64,000 nt of DNA from Paracoccus marinus (GTDB lineage Bacteria; Pseudomonadota; Alphaproteobacteria; Rhodobacterales; Rhodobacteraceae), in NCBI RefSeq assembly GCF_007018965.1, contig NZ_VJYZ01000010.1, positions 1 to 64,000 of the forward strand, read 5' to 3'. Numbering within the stretch: position 1 is the first letter of the stretch; each line of letters opens with the position of its first letter. Made by a program: the position numbers and the translations under genes. This document shows positions 37,760-46,839 of this stretch, in pieces. The notes beneath the pieces were generated by a model that was not told the origin of the DNA, did no database searches, and saw only the letters and a list, made by a program, of their open reading frames with translations.

Positions 37760-38425
37760 ATGCCTGAAGCCGCGCCTGCGCCCTTCGTCTATGTCCCGAC
37801 CGACGAACAGCCCCGCCTGATCCACGCCGACGACCAGATCCTGATCGTGGACAAGCCTGCGGGCCTTTTGTCGGTGCCGGGGCGGGGGGACGACCGTGCC
37901 GACTGCCTGATCGCGCGGCTGGCAGTGGCGTTCCCAACCGTGCTGCTGGTCCACCGGCTGGACCTAGACACGTCGGGGGTGATGGTGTTCGCGCTGACGC
38001 CGCACGCGCAGCGCCATCTTGGCCAGCAGTTCGAGCGGCGGCAGACGAAAAAGGCGTATGTCGCACGGCTGTCGGGGCGGCTGAAGCCGAAGTCGGGCAC
38101 CGTGGACCTGCCGCTGATCGTGGACTGGCCGAACCGCCCGCGCCAGAAGGTGGACCACAAGGATGGCCGCCCCGCCCGGACCGAATGGCGCGTGATCCGC
38201 GCGGACGACGCCGAAACCCGTGTCCGCCTGACGCCGGTGACGGGCCGCAGCCACCAGCTGCGGGTGCACATGGCCTCGCTCGGCCACCCGATCCTTGGCG
38301 ACAGCCTGTATGCCGAAGGCGCGGCGGCCGACCATCCCCGGCTGATGCTGCACGCCGAAACGCTGCGCCTGCGCCATCCCGACAGCAATGTCACAATGAC
38401 GTTTTCGGCCCCGGTTCCGTTCTGA
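37760..38425 (+). CDS. rluA: pseudouridine synthase, RluA family
   Basis: A 221-residue enzyme, nearly the length of E. coli RluA (219), lacking the S4 domain of RluC and RluD. The catalytic aspartate is in LVHRLDLDTSGVMVFA. The motifs VDKPAGLLSVPGR and GRSHQLRVHMASLGHPILGD are typical. The likely target is U746 of 23S rRNA and U32 of some tRNAs, by analogy with RluA. It starts 3 bp after the LysE gene. Confidence 0.88.
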   Translation: MPEAAPAPFVYVPTDEQPRLIHADDQILIVDKPAGLLSVPGRGDDRADCLIARLAVAFPTVLLVHRLDLDTSGVMVFALTPHAQRHLGQQFERRQTKKAYVARLSGRLKPKSGTVDLPLIVDWPNRPRQKVDHKDGRPARTEWRVIRADDAETRVRLTPVTGRSHQLRVHMASLGHPILGDSLYAEGAAADHPRLMLHAETLRLRHPDSNVTMTFSAPVPF

Positions 38426-38488
38426 CCGCCGTTGCCCCGATGCCGGGCGGGGTGCTGTAGTCTCCCCCTGCACAAAGGGGACCAGCCG

Positions 38489-39472
38489 ATGACGCACCAT
38501 CTCACCCGCCGTCGGATGATCCTGGCCTCCGCCGCCGCGCTGGCGCCGCTTGGCGCGCGGGCACAGGCGCAACCGGCATGGGCCGGGACGGCCGCGCGGC
38601 TGGACCAGCTGCACGCGCTGGTGGTGACCCGGGGCGGCGCGCAGGCGTTCGGCCGCGCGTTCCGGGGACCGGCGCTGGACCGGCCGGTGAACGTGAAATC
38701 GGTAAGCAAGACCATCGTCGCGCTGCTGACCGGCATCGCCATCGACCGCGGCGTGCTGGACGGGCCGGACCAGCCGGTGCTGCCGATCCTGGGTCGCGCG
38801 GCCTTCGGGGACGCGCGCGACACGCTGACCATCGGGAACCTGCTGACGATGCAAAGCGGACTCGCCAGCACGTCGGGGGCGAATTACGGCGCGTGGGTGA
38901 ACAGCCGCGACTGGGTGGACTACGTGCTGGCGAACCCCTCGGGGCGGCCGGGCGGCAACTTTATCTATTCCACCGGCGGCTGGCACGTCCTTGGCGCGGC
39001 GCTGGCGCGGGCCAGCGGCGAAAGCCTGCTGACGCTGGCGCGCGACTGGCTGGCCGGTCCGCTCGACATCGCGATGCCGCCGTGGGTGCGCGATCCGCAG
39101 GGGCGCTATCTTGGCGGCAACGACATGGCGCTGAGCCCGCTGGCGCTGGCGCGGATCGGCGACATGGCGCTGGGCGGCGGCCAGATCGGCGGCGAGCGGG
39201 TGGTGAGCAAGGCGTGGCTCGACACCTCGTGGCAGCCGCGCGCGCGATCGCCCTTCTCGGGCGACCAGTATGGCTACGGCTGGTTCCTGACGCGGTTCGG
39301 CGGCCACGACGCGGCCTATGCGCGCGGCTATGGCGGGCAGATGCTCGCGGTCGTCCCGGCCCTGCGGATGAGCGTCGCCATCACCTCGGACCCGACCCGG
39401 CCGGCGCGGGGCGAGGGGCATTTCGGCGACCTGCGGCGGCTGGTGGACGAGATCGCGCGCAACCCGGCCTGA
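38489..39472 (+). CDS. secreted serine hydrolase, beta-lactamase/DD-peptidase fold
   Basis: A 327-residue protein with a Tat-like signal (TRRRMILASAAALAPL then AQA). The class C beta-lactamase-like nucleophile motif SVSK (SxxK) is at about residue 72. The Tyr motif is probably YST in FIYSTGGWHVLG, and ARGYGGQ replaces the usual KTG-type third motif. Family members act as esterases or peptidases; genuine lactamase activity is not implied. The gene lies alone between rluA and a convergent membrane protein gene. Confidence 0.83.
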   Translation: MTHHLTRRRMILASAAALAPLGARAQAQPAWAGTAARLDQLHALVVTRGGAQAFGRAFRGPALDRPVNVKSVSKTIVALLTGIAIDRGVLDGPDQPVLPILGRAAFGDARDTLTIGNLLTMQSGLASTSGANYGAWVNSRDWVDYVLANPSGRPGGNFIYSTGGWHVLGAALARASGESLLTLARDWLAGPLDIAMPPWVRDPQGRYLGGNDMALSPLALARIGDMALGGGQIGGERVVSKAWLDTSWQPRARSPFSGDQYGYGWFLTRFGGHDAAYARGYGGQMLAVVPALRMSVAITSDPTRPARGEGHFGDLRRLVDEIARNPA

Positions 39473-39493
39473 CTGGCGCGCGGCCGGTAACGG

Positions 39494-40558
39494 TCACAGG
39501 TCGTCGTCGCGCTGCGGGCGCCGCTGCGACCAGCGCCCCGCCACCGGGGCCAGCGCGATCACCAGCACCATCCGCACCAGGTGATGGGCCACGACATAGG
39601 CGAGGTCGGCGCCCGCGATGATCGCCATCACCACCATCTCGGACTGCCCGCCGGGCAGGAACGCCAGGAACGCATCCAGCCCGGGCGCAAGGTCGAGGGC
39701 GCGGATCACCTCGATGAACAGGATCGAGATGCCCGACAGGATCAGCGCATATGCGACGCCCGCGCCCACGTCCACGCGCAGCTCGCGCAGCGTGATGCCG
39801 CTGTAGCGCGCGCCGACCGCCATCCCGATGAAGAACTGCGCCGCCCAGATGATCTCGGCCGGGGGGCGGGTGGTGATGATGCCTGACAGCGACAGGATCG
39901 CGGTCAGGATCATCGGCCCCAGGATCGTCGCCCCGAACAGCCGCAGCCGCGCGGCGATCCGCCAGCCCGCGATGCAGGCCCCGACCATCAGGGCGATCTG
40001 CAGCGGATCGGTGTCCCCGGCCCGTGCGCCGGGCGGGACCGACAGGTCGATCCCCCAGACCGCCGACATGACCAGGGGCGCGACCGTCACGATGACGAGG
40101 ACGCGCGAGGCGTGGATCAGCGATAGCGCCCGCACGTCGCCCCCCGCTTCTTCGCCGAACACCAGCATGTCCTGCAGCCCGCCCGGCATCGCCCCGAACC
40201 ACGCGGTGGCGTGGTCGAAGCCGAACACGCGACGGAACAGCGGGTATCCCGCCGCCCCGATCAGCAGCACGAACAGTGGCACGAAGGCTAGCGACAGCGC
40301 GAAATCCGGCAGGTGCCCGACCATGTCCGGCGTGATCGCGGATCCCGCCGCGACGCCCAGGAACGTCCGCATGAACGTGCCCAGCAGTCCCAGGTCACGC
40401 ATCCGCGCGCCGGCGAAGGCGCCCGCGAGGCAGGCGGCCATCGGCCCCAGCAGGAACGGCAGCGGCAGCCCGGCCAGATGAAAGACCAGCGTGCCGGCGG
40501 CGGCGAGCGCGAGGGTGGTGAAGGGGCGGGGGTCGAGGCGTCTCACCCGTGCAGACAT
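39494..40558 (-). CDS. AbrB family membrane protein (PF05145)
   Basis: A ~354-residue membrane protein with ten or so helices arranged as two similar halves. The repeated motif appears as LPLPFLLGPMAACLAGAF in the first half and FGATILGPMILTAILSLSG in the second. GAMPGGLQDMLVFGEEAGGDVRALSL is the family signature loop. Some relatives were labelled ammonia monooxygenase in error. Function is unknown. An ATG at 40582 would add eight residues. Confidence 0.82.
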   Translation of the reverse strand: MSARVRRLDPRPFTTLALAAAGTLVFHLAGLPLPFLLGPMAACLAGAFAGARMRDLGLLGTFMRTFLGVAAGSAITPDMVGHLPDFALSLAFVPLFVLLIGAAGYPLFRRVFGFDHATAWFGAMPGGLQDMLVFGEEAGGDVRALSLIHASRVLVIVTVAPLVMSAVWGIDLSVPPGARAGDTDPLQIALMVGACIAGWRIAARLRLFGATILGPMILTAILSLSGIITTRPPAEIIWAAQFFIGMAVGARYSGITLRELRVDVGAGVAYALILSGISILFIEVIRALDLAPGLDAFLAFLPGGQSEMVVMAIIAGADLAYVVAHHLVRMVLVIALAPVAGRWSQRRPQRDDDL

Positions 40559-40621
40559 CCGCCGCGCTGCCCGCCGCGTCAACTGCGCCGCGTCAACCGG
40601 GCTGCGCGAGACGCGCGGCGC

Positions 40622-41926
40622 TCAGGCGATCCCCGACCGGCGCTGGCCGCGCATCCGGGCGATCGCGGGAACCAGCGCCGCCACCAGCATCAGCGTCACG
40701 AAAGCGGCCGTCATGTGCGCCTCGGGCCAGCCCAGGCGCGCGTGGACGGCGAAACCCAGCCGCTCGGACAGGATCTGCGACGCGGCCCCCATCCCGGCCA
40801 GCGCCAGCGCCACCCCCAGCGCGGCGCCGCCGAGGATCAGGATCGCGGCGAAGCCCCATGACACCGCCAGCGTGAACCGCAGCGGCGCCCCCATCGCCGC
40901 CAGCAGCGCGAACTGGTCGGCGAAAAGCGCCATCACCAGCGCCAGTCCCGCCAGCACCGCGACCGTGACCAGCGCCTGCGACGCAAGCGCCATCACCGAC
41001 AGCGCCGCCCGCGCGTCGCCCAGGACCGCGTGCAGCTGCGCCAGCACCGCGCCCGGAAAGAACGCCATGATGTCGGGCCGCGACAGCGCCGCGCGCACGC
41101 CATAGGCGGCGGCGAGCTGGTCGGTGTCGACCGCGACCGCGGGCACGCCGGGGAACGAGGCGGTGTCCCACGGCGGGCCGATCGGCCGGTTCCCGTCCGC
41201 GTCGCCCTGCGGGTGGCCGTCGGGCAGGCCGTGCATGTCCCACAACGTCTCGACCGGCACGATCACGGCGTGGTCCCACGGCCCGCCGGTCGGCGCGAGG
41301 CGGCCGACGACGGTCAGGTTATGGCCTTCGTGGGCGTGGTCCTCGGCCGCCTCGCCCACGCCATGCGCGGGTTCGATCTCGTCCCCCGGCGCGAAAGGGG
41401 CAAGGGCGCCGACAACCGCCTCGGCCCGCGCGGCGAAGGGCCGGCCCTCGGCCGGGGGTCCGGCGAGGTGGGAGACGAACGCGGCCGTGGTGCCGACGAC
41501 CGGGGCGCCGTCGGCGCTGTCGCCGAAGCCCAGCGGGGCGGCCAGCGTCACGCCGGGGGTGGCGGCGACTTCGGCGAACTGCGCGCCGGTCAGCAGCGGC
41601 AGGTCCGCCGGTTGCAGGAACACCGACGCGAGCATCGCCGTCGTCTCGCTGCCCGGCGCGGCCACGATGACGTCGAACGGATCGGCCGCGCGGGCCGATG
41701 CCTGCCGCAGGCCGCGTTCCTGCGCGGTCAGGATCAGGCCAAGCGCCAGCGCCACGGCGATCAGCGCGGCGAACAGGACGGCCGTTCCGGCCGCGCGGCG
41801 CAGCATGGCGGCGATGACCGGCCACGGGCGGTAGCCGCGCATGACCAGCGCGCCGCAGACGAGCCCCGGCAGGATCAGCGCCAGCGCGACAAGCGCGTCC
41901 TGCGTCGCGGTGGAAAGCTCAGGCAT
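40622..41926 (-). CDS. ABC exporter permease, FtsX/MacB-like, with His-rich loop
   Basis: A 434-residue permease with an N-terminal membrane segment, a second near residue 45, a ~220-residue periplasmic domain and three C-terminal helices. This is the type VII (MacB/LolCE) layout. The periplasmic domain contains an acidic, histidine-rich stretch (EPAHGVGEAAEDHAHEGHN) at about residues 190-208. Such stretches often bind zinc or another metal. The start overlaps the ATPase stop by 8 nt. With the ATPase and DUF3299 protein it forms a three-gene operon. Confidence 0.82.
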   Translation of the reverse strand: MPELSTATQDALVALALILPGLVCGALVMRGYRPWPVIAAMLRRAAGTAVLFAALIAVALALGLILTAQERGLRQASARAADPFDVIVAAPGSETTAMLASVFLQPADLPLLTGAQFAEVAATPGVTLAAPLGFGDSADGAPVVGTTAAFVSHLAGPPAEGRPFAARAEAVVGALAPFAPGDEIEPAHGVGEAAEDHAHEGHNLTVVGRLAPTGGPWDHAVIVPVETLWDMHGLPDGHPQGDADGNRPIGPPWDTASFPGVPAVAVDTDQLAAAYGVRAALSRPDIMAFFPGAVLAQLHAVLGDARAALSVMALASQALVTVAVLAGLALVMALFADQFALLAAMGAPLRFTLAVSWGFAAILILGGAALGVALALAGMGAASQILSERLGFAVHARLGWPEAHMTAAFVTLMLVAALVPAIARMRGQRRSGIA

Positions 41927-42653
41927 CGCTGTCGTCGACGATGCGGCCGTCGGCCAGCGTCAGCAGGCGGGTCGCCCGCGCCTGCATCGCGGGATCGTGG
42001 CTAACCACCACCAGCGTATGCGCGCCCGCAAGCAGGGCCAGATCATCCGCCAGCCGGTCGGCGTTCTCGCGGTCCAGGCTGGCGGTCGGCTCGTCGGCAA
42101 GGATCACGGCCGGTCCGGTGGACAACGCGCGGGCCATCGCGACCCGCTGCCGCTCGCCCCCCGACATGACCGCGACGGGGCGGCGGGCGGCGTCGGCCAG
42201 ACCCAGACGGTCCAGCGACGCGCGGGCGGTGGCGCGCAGCCCCGCGCGGCGCGGCGCGGGCGCCCAGGCGGCGGGCAGGGCGGCGTTGTCGAGCGCGCCC
42301 AGTTCGGCGAACAGCCGGTAGTCCTGAAACAGCAGCCCCAGCCGTTCGCGCCGGAACCGCCTGCGCCCCGAGGGCGGCAGCGCCGCGATGTCGGTCGCGC
42401 CCCAGCGCACCCGGCCCGCCTGCGCGGCCATGTTGCCCGACAGGACGTTCAGCGCCGTGGACTTGCCCGCCCCCGACGCGCCGCGCAGGACGACCAGCGC
42501 CCCCGCCGCGACCTCGAGCGACGGGACGTCGAGGATCGTGCGTCCGCCCGCCACGACCCGCAGGCCCGACACGGACAGCGGCAGCGCGCCCCTGTCCGGC
42601 AGCGTCCGGGCGGCAAGCACCCCGTCCGCCAGCGCCGTGTCAGGCACGGGCAT
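41919..42653 (-). CDS. ABC transporter ATPase, LolD/MacB type
   Basis: A 244-residue ATPase. Walker A is GASGAGKSTALN, the signature is MSGGERQRVAMARAL, Walker B is AVILADEPTASLD, and the switch His is in VVVSHDP. This subfamily pairs with FtsX-type permeases, which follows directly. The ATG at 42653 overlaps the DUF3299 gene end by 14 nt. Confidence 0.9.
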   Translation of the reverse strand: MPVPDTALADGVLAARTLPDRGALPLSVSGLRVVAGGRTILDVPSLEVAAGALVVLRGASGAGKSTALNVLSGNMAAQAGRVRWGATDIAALPPSGRRRFRRERLGLLFQDYRLFAELGALDNAALPAAWAPAPRRAGLRATARASLDRLGLADAARRPVAVMSGGERQRVAMARALSTGPAVILADEPTASLDRENADRLADDLALLAGAHTLVVVSHDPAMQARATRLLTLADGRIVDDSDA

Positions 42654-43077
42654 AGGTCGCGTCCACCAGCCGCACCTTGGACGCGAAGCCCAGGTCGGGA
42701 TCGACGTGGTCGCCAAGCTCCAGCGTGCCTTCGGTGACGATCGGGATGTTGAAGCCGATGACCTTGACCACGCGGCGCGCATAGATGGCGAGGATATCGT
42801 CGGGCCAGGGCATCCCCGGCTCGCAGAACGGGCAGACCGCCATCGGCTTCTTGGTCAGCACGAAGAACACCGATTCCGCCTTGAGCGGCGGGGCCATGAA
42901 GCCCGAGACGGCGACGCGCTTGCCCTCGTTCGACAGCGCGAGGTCGGAAAACGACAGGTCCTTGTTGTAAAGGTCGCGCATCTTGATCGGCGCGCCCTCG
43001 GCAAAGGCGGGAAGCCGGGTCAGCGGCGCGGTGGCGGCGGCGAGGGTGAACGCCCGGATCAGCGTGCGGCGGTTCAT
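42640..43077 (-). CDS. DUF3299 domain secreted protein
   Basis: A 145-residue exported protein with a twin-arginine-containing signal (MNRRTLIRAFTLAAATAPL, cut near AFA). The mature part has VAVSGFMAPPLKAESVFFVL and an AVCPFCEPGMPW motif with a CxxC pair. DUF3299 proteins are frequently encoded with LolD/FtsX-like transporters, some in zinc-responsive loci such as the Vibrio zrg genes (from memory). It is the first gene of the three-gene operon. Confidence 0.78.
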   Translation of the reverse strand: MNRRTLIRAFTLAAATAPLTRLPAFAEGAPIKMRDLYNKDLSFSDLALSNEGKRVAVSGFMAPPLKAESVFFVLTKKPMAVCPFCEPGMPWPDDILAIYARRVVKVIGFNIPIVTEGTLELGDHVDPDLGFASKVRLVDATYARA

Positions 43078-43100
43078 GGCAAGACCTCTCCTTTCGTCGT

Positions 43101-43147
43101 GGGGGCAGTCCCCCAACGGGACAGGGCGGACCGGGGTGGTCCGCCCT
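43101..43147. terminator. two stacked hairpins between phoA-type gene and DUF3299 operon
   Basis: GGGGG-CAGT-CCCCC at 43101-43114, and a perfect 10-bp stem AGGGCGGACC/GGTCCGCCCT with a 5-base loop at 43123-43147. They lie just downstream of the leftward phosphatase gene and upstream of the DUF3299 start. No T-run follows, so termination may be partial or Rho-dependent. Confidence 0.6.
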
Positions 43148-43172
43148 GCCTTTCACATAATGTGGGGCGCGA

Positions 43173-44837
43173 TTACTCGGCCGTCACGGCCTTGTTCATC
43201 ACGTGGAAGATCACGTTCTGCTCGATCACGCCGTCGAAGAGGTGCGACCAGGGGCCGCGCGCGAACACCGCGACATCCTCGCCCGAGTGGGTTTCCGACG
43301 ACATCGGCAGCAGCGCCTGCTGGACGAAGTCGATGTCGGTCGCTTCTTCCTGTGTCAGCGTGGCGCGGCCTTCGGGCGCGGCATAAACCGCCTGCGCTTC
43401 CTCGGCGTCGGACGCCGGAGCAGCAGCCGGGGCGGCGGCGGCAGCCGTCGCGGTCGCCGCGGCACCCTGCGCCGCCGCGTCCATCGCCGGCGCGGCTTCG
43501 GGCGCCGTCACGTCGGTCGAGGCCGAGGTCGCGGCCGAGTCGGTCGCCGCCGCTTCCGGCGTCGCCTGCTCGACCAGGACCGAACCCACGCCGTTCAGGA
43601 AGCCCACGACGCTGTAGGGCTTGCCGTCGGCGGCCGATTCCAGCTCGTCCAGGTGCTTCTGGCCCGCCTCGTCGACCTTGTAGCACAGGCCCTCGATCGG
43701 GGTGCCGCGGCCGCAATAGCCGTTGAACGCGATCGCGTGCTCGTGGTCGGCGGTCACGATGATCAGCGTGTCCTCGGGGTTGGTCAGCTCGGCCGCCTTG
43801 GCGATGGCGTCCTGAAACGCCTTGCCGTCCACCAGCGCGCGCTTGACGTTGCCGTCGTGGTTGGCGTGGTCGACCCGGCCGCCCTCGATGTTGAGGTAGA
43901 AGCCCTGCTCGTTCTGCGACAGCGACTTGATCGCCGCCTCGGTCATTTCCGCCAGCGAGGGCTCGCCGGTGCGGTCGGCCTCGTACTTCATGTGCGAGCC
44001 TTCGAACAGGCCCAGCACCGGCTTGTTGTCGCCCCAGGCCAGCGCCTTGAAGCTTTCCTCGTCCTGGGCGAAGGCGAAGCCCGCGGCCTCGGCTTCCTCG
44101 ACGAGGTTGCGGCTGTCGGTGCGCAGGCCCTTCTTGCCTTCCGCGTCCTCGGTCCCCTCGGGCAGGAACTGCGAGCGGCCGCCACCCAGCGCCACGTCGA
44201 TCACGCCGGCCTTCATCTGGTCGATGAGCTGATCGGCGATGTCCTTCTGGGCGCAGCCTTCCGGGATTTCCGCGCTGTTTTCCCAGTCGCGGTCGGCGGT
44301 GCGCGCATAGACGGCGGCGGGCGTCGCGTGGGTGATGCGGGCGGTCGAGATGACGCCGACCGACTTGCCCATGCCTGACACGATCTCGGCGAAGGTCGTC
44401 AGGCCGTTCTTCAGCCCGGCCTCGCAGTCGCCGACCGTGGTCGCGTCCGACACGTTGATGAGGTCGTTCTTGGTCTTGACGCCGGTGTTCATGGCGCTGG
44501 CGGTCGGCGCCGAGTCAGGGGTCTGGCCGTTGGTCGAGTAGGTCTTGACCAGCGCCGAGTGGGGGAACTTTTCGGACGGCTGCTGGTAGTCGTCGCCAAG
44601 GCCGCCTTCCTGCTGGCCCGAGAACAGGCGGATCGCGTAGTTCGTGCCGACCCCGTTGCCGTCGGCGGTGAACAGGATGACGTTCTTGGCCCGGCCGGTG
44701 TTCGGCTGGATCGCCATCAGTTCCTCGATCTTGGCCTCGCCGGCCTTGAACCATTCGTTCTCTGCCTGCGGCAGGTCCTGCGCGAGCGAGGCGGTGGCAA
44801 GCGCGCTGAGGGCGGTGGAAAGCAGAATCGTCTTCAT
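43173..44837 (-). CDS. phoA: alkaline phosphatase with Ala-rich insertion
   Basis: A 554-residue secreted phosphomonoesterase with a Sec signal (STALSALATASLAQ). The nucleophile serine is in TPDSAPTASAMNTG; metal ligands are in FTADGNGVG, GGRVDHANHDGN and TADHEHA. Residues ~423-486 form a low-complexity Ala/Thr/Pro/Ser-rich block, after which conserved C-terminal sequence resumes (THSGEDVAVFARGPWSHLF, which carries a metal-binding His). Core length without the block is near 470. The ATG at 44837 follows an unremarkable leader. Confidence 0.92.
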   Translation of the reverse strand: MKTILLSTALSALATASLAQDLPQAENEWFKAGEAKIEELMAIQPNTGRAKNVILFTADGNGVGTNYAIRLFSGQQEGGLGDDYQQPSEKFPHSALVKTYSTNGQTPDSAPTASAMNTGVKTKNDLINVSDATTVGDCEAGLKNGLTTFAEIVSGMGKSVGVISTARITHATPAAVYARTADRDWENSAEIPEGCAQKDIADQLIDQMKAGVIDVALGGGRSQFLPEGTEDAEGKKGLRTDSRNLVEEAEAAGFAFAQDEESFKALAWGDNKPVLGLFEGSHMKYEADRTGEPSLAEMTEAAIKSLSQNEQGFYLNIEGGRVDHANHDGNVKRALVDGKAFQDAIAKAAELTNPEDTLIIVTADHEHAIAFNGYCGRGTPIEGLCYKVDEAGQKHLDELESAADGKPYSVVGFLNGVGSVLVEQATPEAAATDSAATSASTDVTAPEAAPAMDAAAQGAAATATAAAAAPAAAPASDAEEAQAVYAAPEGRATLTQEEATDIDFVQQALLPMSSETHSGEDVAVFARGPWSHLFDGVIEQNVIFHVMNKAVTAE

Positions 44838-45193
44838 GGCAGACTCCCGGTGTGGCTTCGATCCGCCATAGCGGCCGATCCTTTCGGTAGTGTGACAGTT
44901 GATTTCAGATGGCAGAGTGCCGTCGGAAAGTAGGGCGTCAGCCGACGGAAATCGGACCGATTGCACGCATTCGCTGCCCGAGCTTGAAGGAAGGTCTCGC
45001 GCTTGCCATGTAGAGGGGAAAATATCCTGCTGCATTGCAGCGACCCGGGCGGTTATTCCTAATTTTTCACAAGGAACTCCAAGCCATTAACCCGCCCGCC
45101 CCGAATTGCTATTTATGACGGGTAACTTCGCCGGTCAGGAATGTTTTCCCTCGGCCCAGGTGGCCCCCCGCCGCCCGATGCAAAGGAGATCCC
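44838..45193. promoter_or_regulatory. 356-bp intergenic region between divergent phoA-type gene and AhpD-like gene
   Basis: Must hold both promoters. A GTGACAG half-site near 44891 resembles one arm of a Pho box, but no second arm at the proper spacing was found. The stretch 45050-45075 is AT-richer than its surroundings. A strong AAGGAG ribosome site precedes 45194. No credible small gene was seen. Confidence 0.4.
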
Positions 45194-45769
45194 ATGTCCC
45201 GTCTTCCGCTTCGCACCATCGAGGACGCGCCTGCCGAGGCTCAGCCGCGTCTTGAAGCCGCGCAGAAGAACAATGGCTTCCTGCCGAACCTCGTGCGGCT
45301 GCTGGCCAATGCGCCGGTCGCGCTGGAAACCTATCAGACCGTGGGCGAGATCAACGGCCGCGCGTCGCTGACGCTGGCGGAACGCGAGGCGGTGCAGATC
45401 ACCGCCGCCGCGACCCATGGCTGCGGCTTCTGCGTGGCCGGCCACACCGCCGTCGCCGAGAAAAAGGCGAAGCTGGATCAGGGCGTCATCTCGGCGCTGC
45501 GCGACAAGGCGCAGGTGCCCGATGCGCGGCTGGACGCGGTGGCGCGCTTTACCGAAGCCGTGATTGCCTCGCGCGGCGCGGTCAGCGATGCCGAGCTGGC
45601 GGGTTTCAAGGACGCGGGCTTCGACGATCAGGCTGCGCTGGAAGTCGTGCTGGGCGTCAGCCTGGCCACGCTCTGCAACTTCGCCAACAACATGGGGCAG
45701 CCCGAGCTGAACCCGCAGCTTGCGGCCTATGAATGGAAAGGGGCGGCGCAGGCCGCCGCGGCGGAATGA
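45194..45769 (+). CDS. carboxymuconolactone decarboxylase / AhpD-like protein
   Basis: A 191-residue protein of the AhpD/CMD fold. The redox motif CGFCVAGHTAVAEKK (CxxC plus His) is that of alkylhydroperoxidase-type members, not of true muconolactone decarboxylases. It may reduce a peroxide or act as a thiol partner. It opens a five-gene operon, with its stop overlapping the next start (ATGA). AAGGAG lies just upstream. Confidence 0.88.
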   Translation: MSRLPLRTIEDAPAEAQPRLEAAQKNNGFLPNLVRLLANAPVALETYQTVGEINGRASLTLAEREAVQITAAATHGCGFCVAGHTAVAEKKAKLDQGVISALRDKAQVPDARLDAVARFTEAVIASRGAVSDAELAGFKDAGFDDQAALEVVLGVSLATLCNFANNMGQPELNPQLAAYEWKGAAQAAAAE

Positions 45770-46839
45770 CGGTGACGCTGCCCGCCGACCTCGCCGACTG
45801 GCTTGCCCGGTCGGCCGAGGGGATCGACCGGGGCGATGTCCCGGCCGCATCGGTCCTGCCGCGCCTCGCCGGGGCGGGGCTGACGCGGCTGGCGGTGCCG
45901 CAGGCGGTGGGCGGCAGCGGCGGGGACGCCGCGGATGCCGTGCAGGCGGTGGCGGCGGTGGCGCAGCACTCGCTGGCCGCGGCCTTCATGCTGTGGGGAC
46001 ACCGCTGCTATACCGAGTTTCTGGTCCAGACGCCGAATGCCGAACTGCGCGGGGCGCAGTTGCATGCCATCCTTGCGGGTGAACGGGCCGGCGCCTCGGC
46101 CCTGTCGAACGTGATGAAGTACCTTGCCGGGCTTGAGCCCCTGCAGGTGACGGCGCGGAACGACGGCGACGGGATCGTCATCAACGGCAAGCTGCCGTGG
46201 GTCACGAACCTGCGCAAGGACGGCTTCTGGGTCGCCGCCGCCGCCGATCCGGTCGAGGGCGGGCCCGCGATCATCGTGTCGCTGGCTCATGACGACCCGG
46301 GGCTGGTCCGGTCCGACGACCTGTCGCTGATGGGGATGCGGTCGTCCGACACGGCGGCCGTGACGCTGACCGACGTGCGGATCCCCCGCGCCCGCGTCAT
46401 CTCGCAGAACGCGCAAGGCTGGCTGCCCGGCGTCCGGCCGCTGTTCATCGCGCTGCAATGCGCCATGACCATCGGCCTGGCCCGCCGCGCGCTGGCCGAG
46501 GCGGGCGAATGCGGCGGTGCCGGCCGCGACGTGCTGGGCCCCGCGATCGAGGACGCCGCGCGGCGTCTTGACCACGCGCAGGCCCAGGTCGTCGCCGGCA
46601 TCCGCAGCGGCGGCTTCGTCGCCAACACCGCACCCCTGTTCGAGTTGCGGATCGAGCTTGCGGGCATCGCGCAGGAAGCCGTCTCGCTGGAACTGCAGGC
46701 GGGCGGCGGGCGCAACTTCCTGCAGGAACCCGGCCGCGACTTCGCCCGCCGCTGGCGCGAGGCGGCGTTCGTGCCGCTTATCACCCCCAGCCTCGTCCAG
46801 CTTCAGGGCGTTCTGGCGGCGGCGAAGAAGGCCGCATGA
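45766..46839 (+). CDS. acyl-CoA dehydrogenase-fold flavoprotein
   Basis: A 357-residue protein with the acyl-CoA dehydrogenase architecture: N-terminal helical part, beta domain (NGKLPWVTNLRKDGFWVAAA) and C-terminal helices. The normal catalytic glutamate region cannot be recognised. The similarity is nearer to SfnB/DszC-type flavin monooxygenases acting on organosulfur compounds. With the SsuABC-like importer encoded next, it may oxidise an imported small molecule. It overlaps both neighbours by 3-4 nt. Confidence 0.72.
   Translation: MTVTLPADLADWLARSAEGIDRGDVPAASVLPRLAGAGLTRLAVPQAVGGSGGDAADAVQAVAAVAQHSLAAAFMLWGHRCYTEFLVQTPNAELRGAQLHAILAGERAGASALSNVMKYLAGLEPLQVTARNDGDGIVINGKLPWVTNLRKDGFWVAAAADPVEGGPAIIVSLAHDDPGLVRSDDLSLMGMRSSDTAAVTLTDVRIPRARVISQNAQGWLPGVRPLFIALQCAMTIGLARRALAEAGECGGAGRDVLGPAIEDAARRLDHAQAQVVAGIRSGGFVANTAPLFELRIELAGIAQEAVSLELQAGGGRNFLQEPGRDFARRWREAAFVPLITPSLVQLQGVLAAAKKAA

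Noticed and set aside
38489..39472. Acquired beta-lactamase resistance gene.
   Set aside because: Only the SxxK motif is typical; the third motif is atypical, there is no mobile context, and such serine hydrolases are common chromosomal esterase-like proteins.
44880..44905. Possible Pho box upstream of the alkaline phosphatase gene.
   Set aside because: Only one CTGTCAC arm is present; the best second arm (CTGAAAT) is spaced 10 bp apart where 11 bp is needed, with two mismatches.
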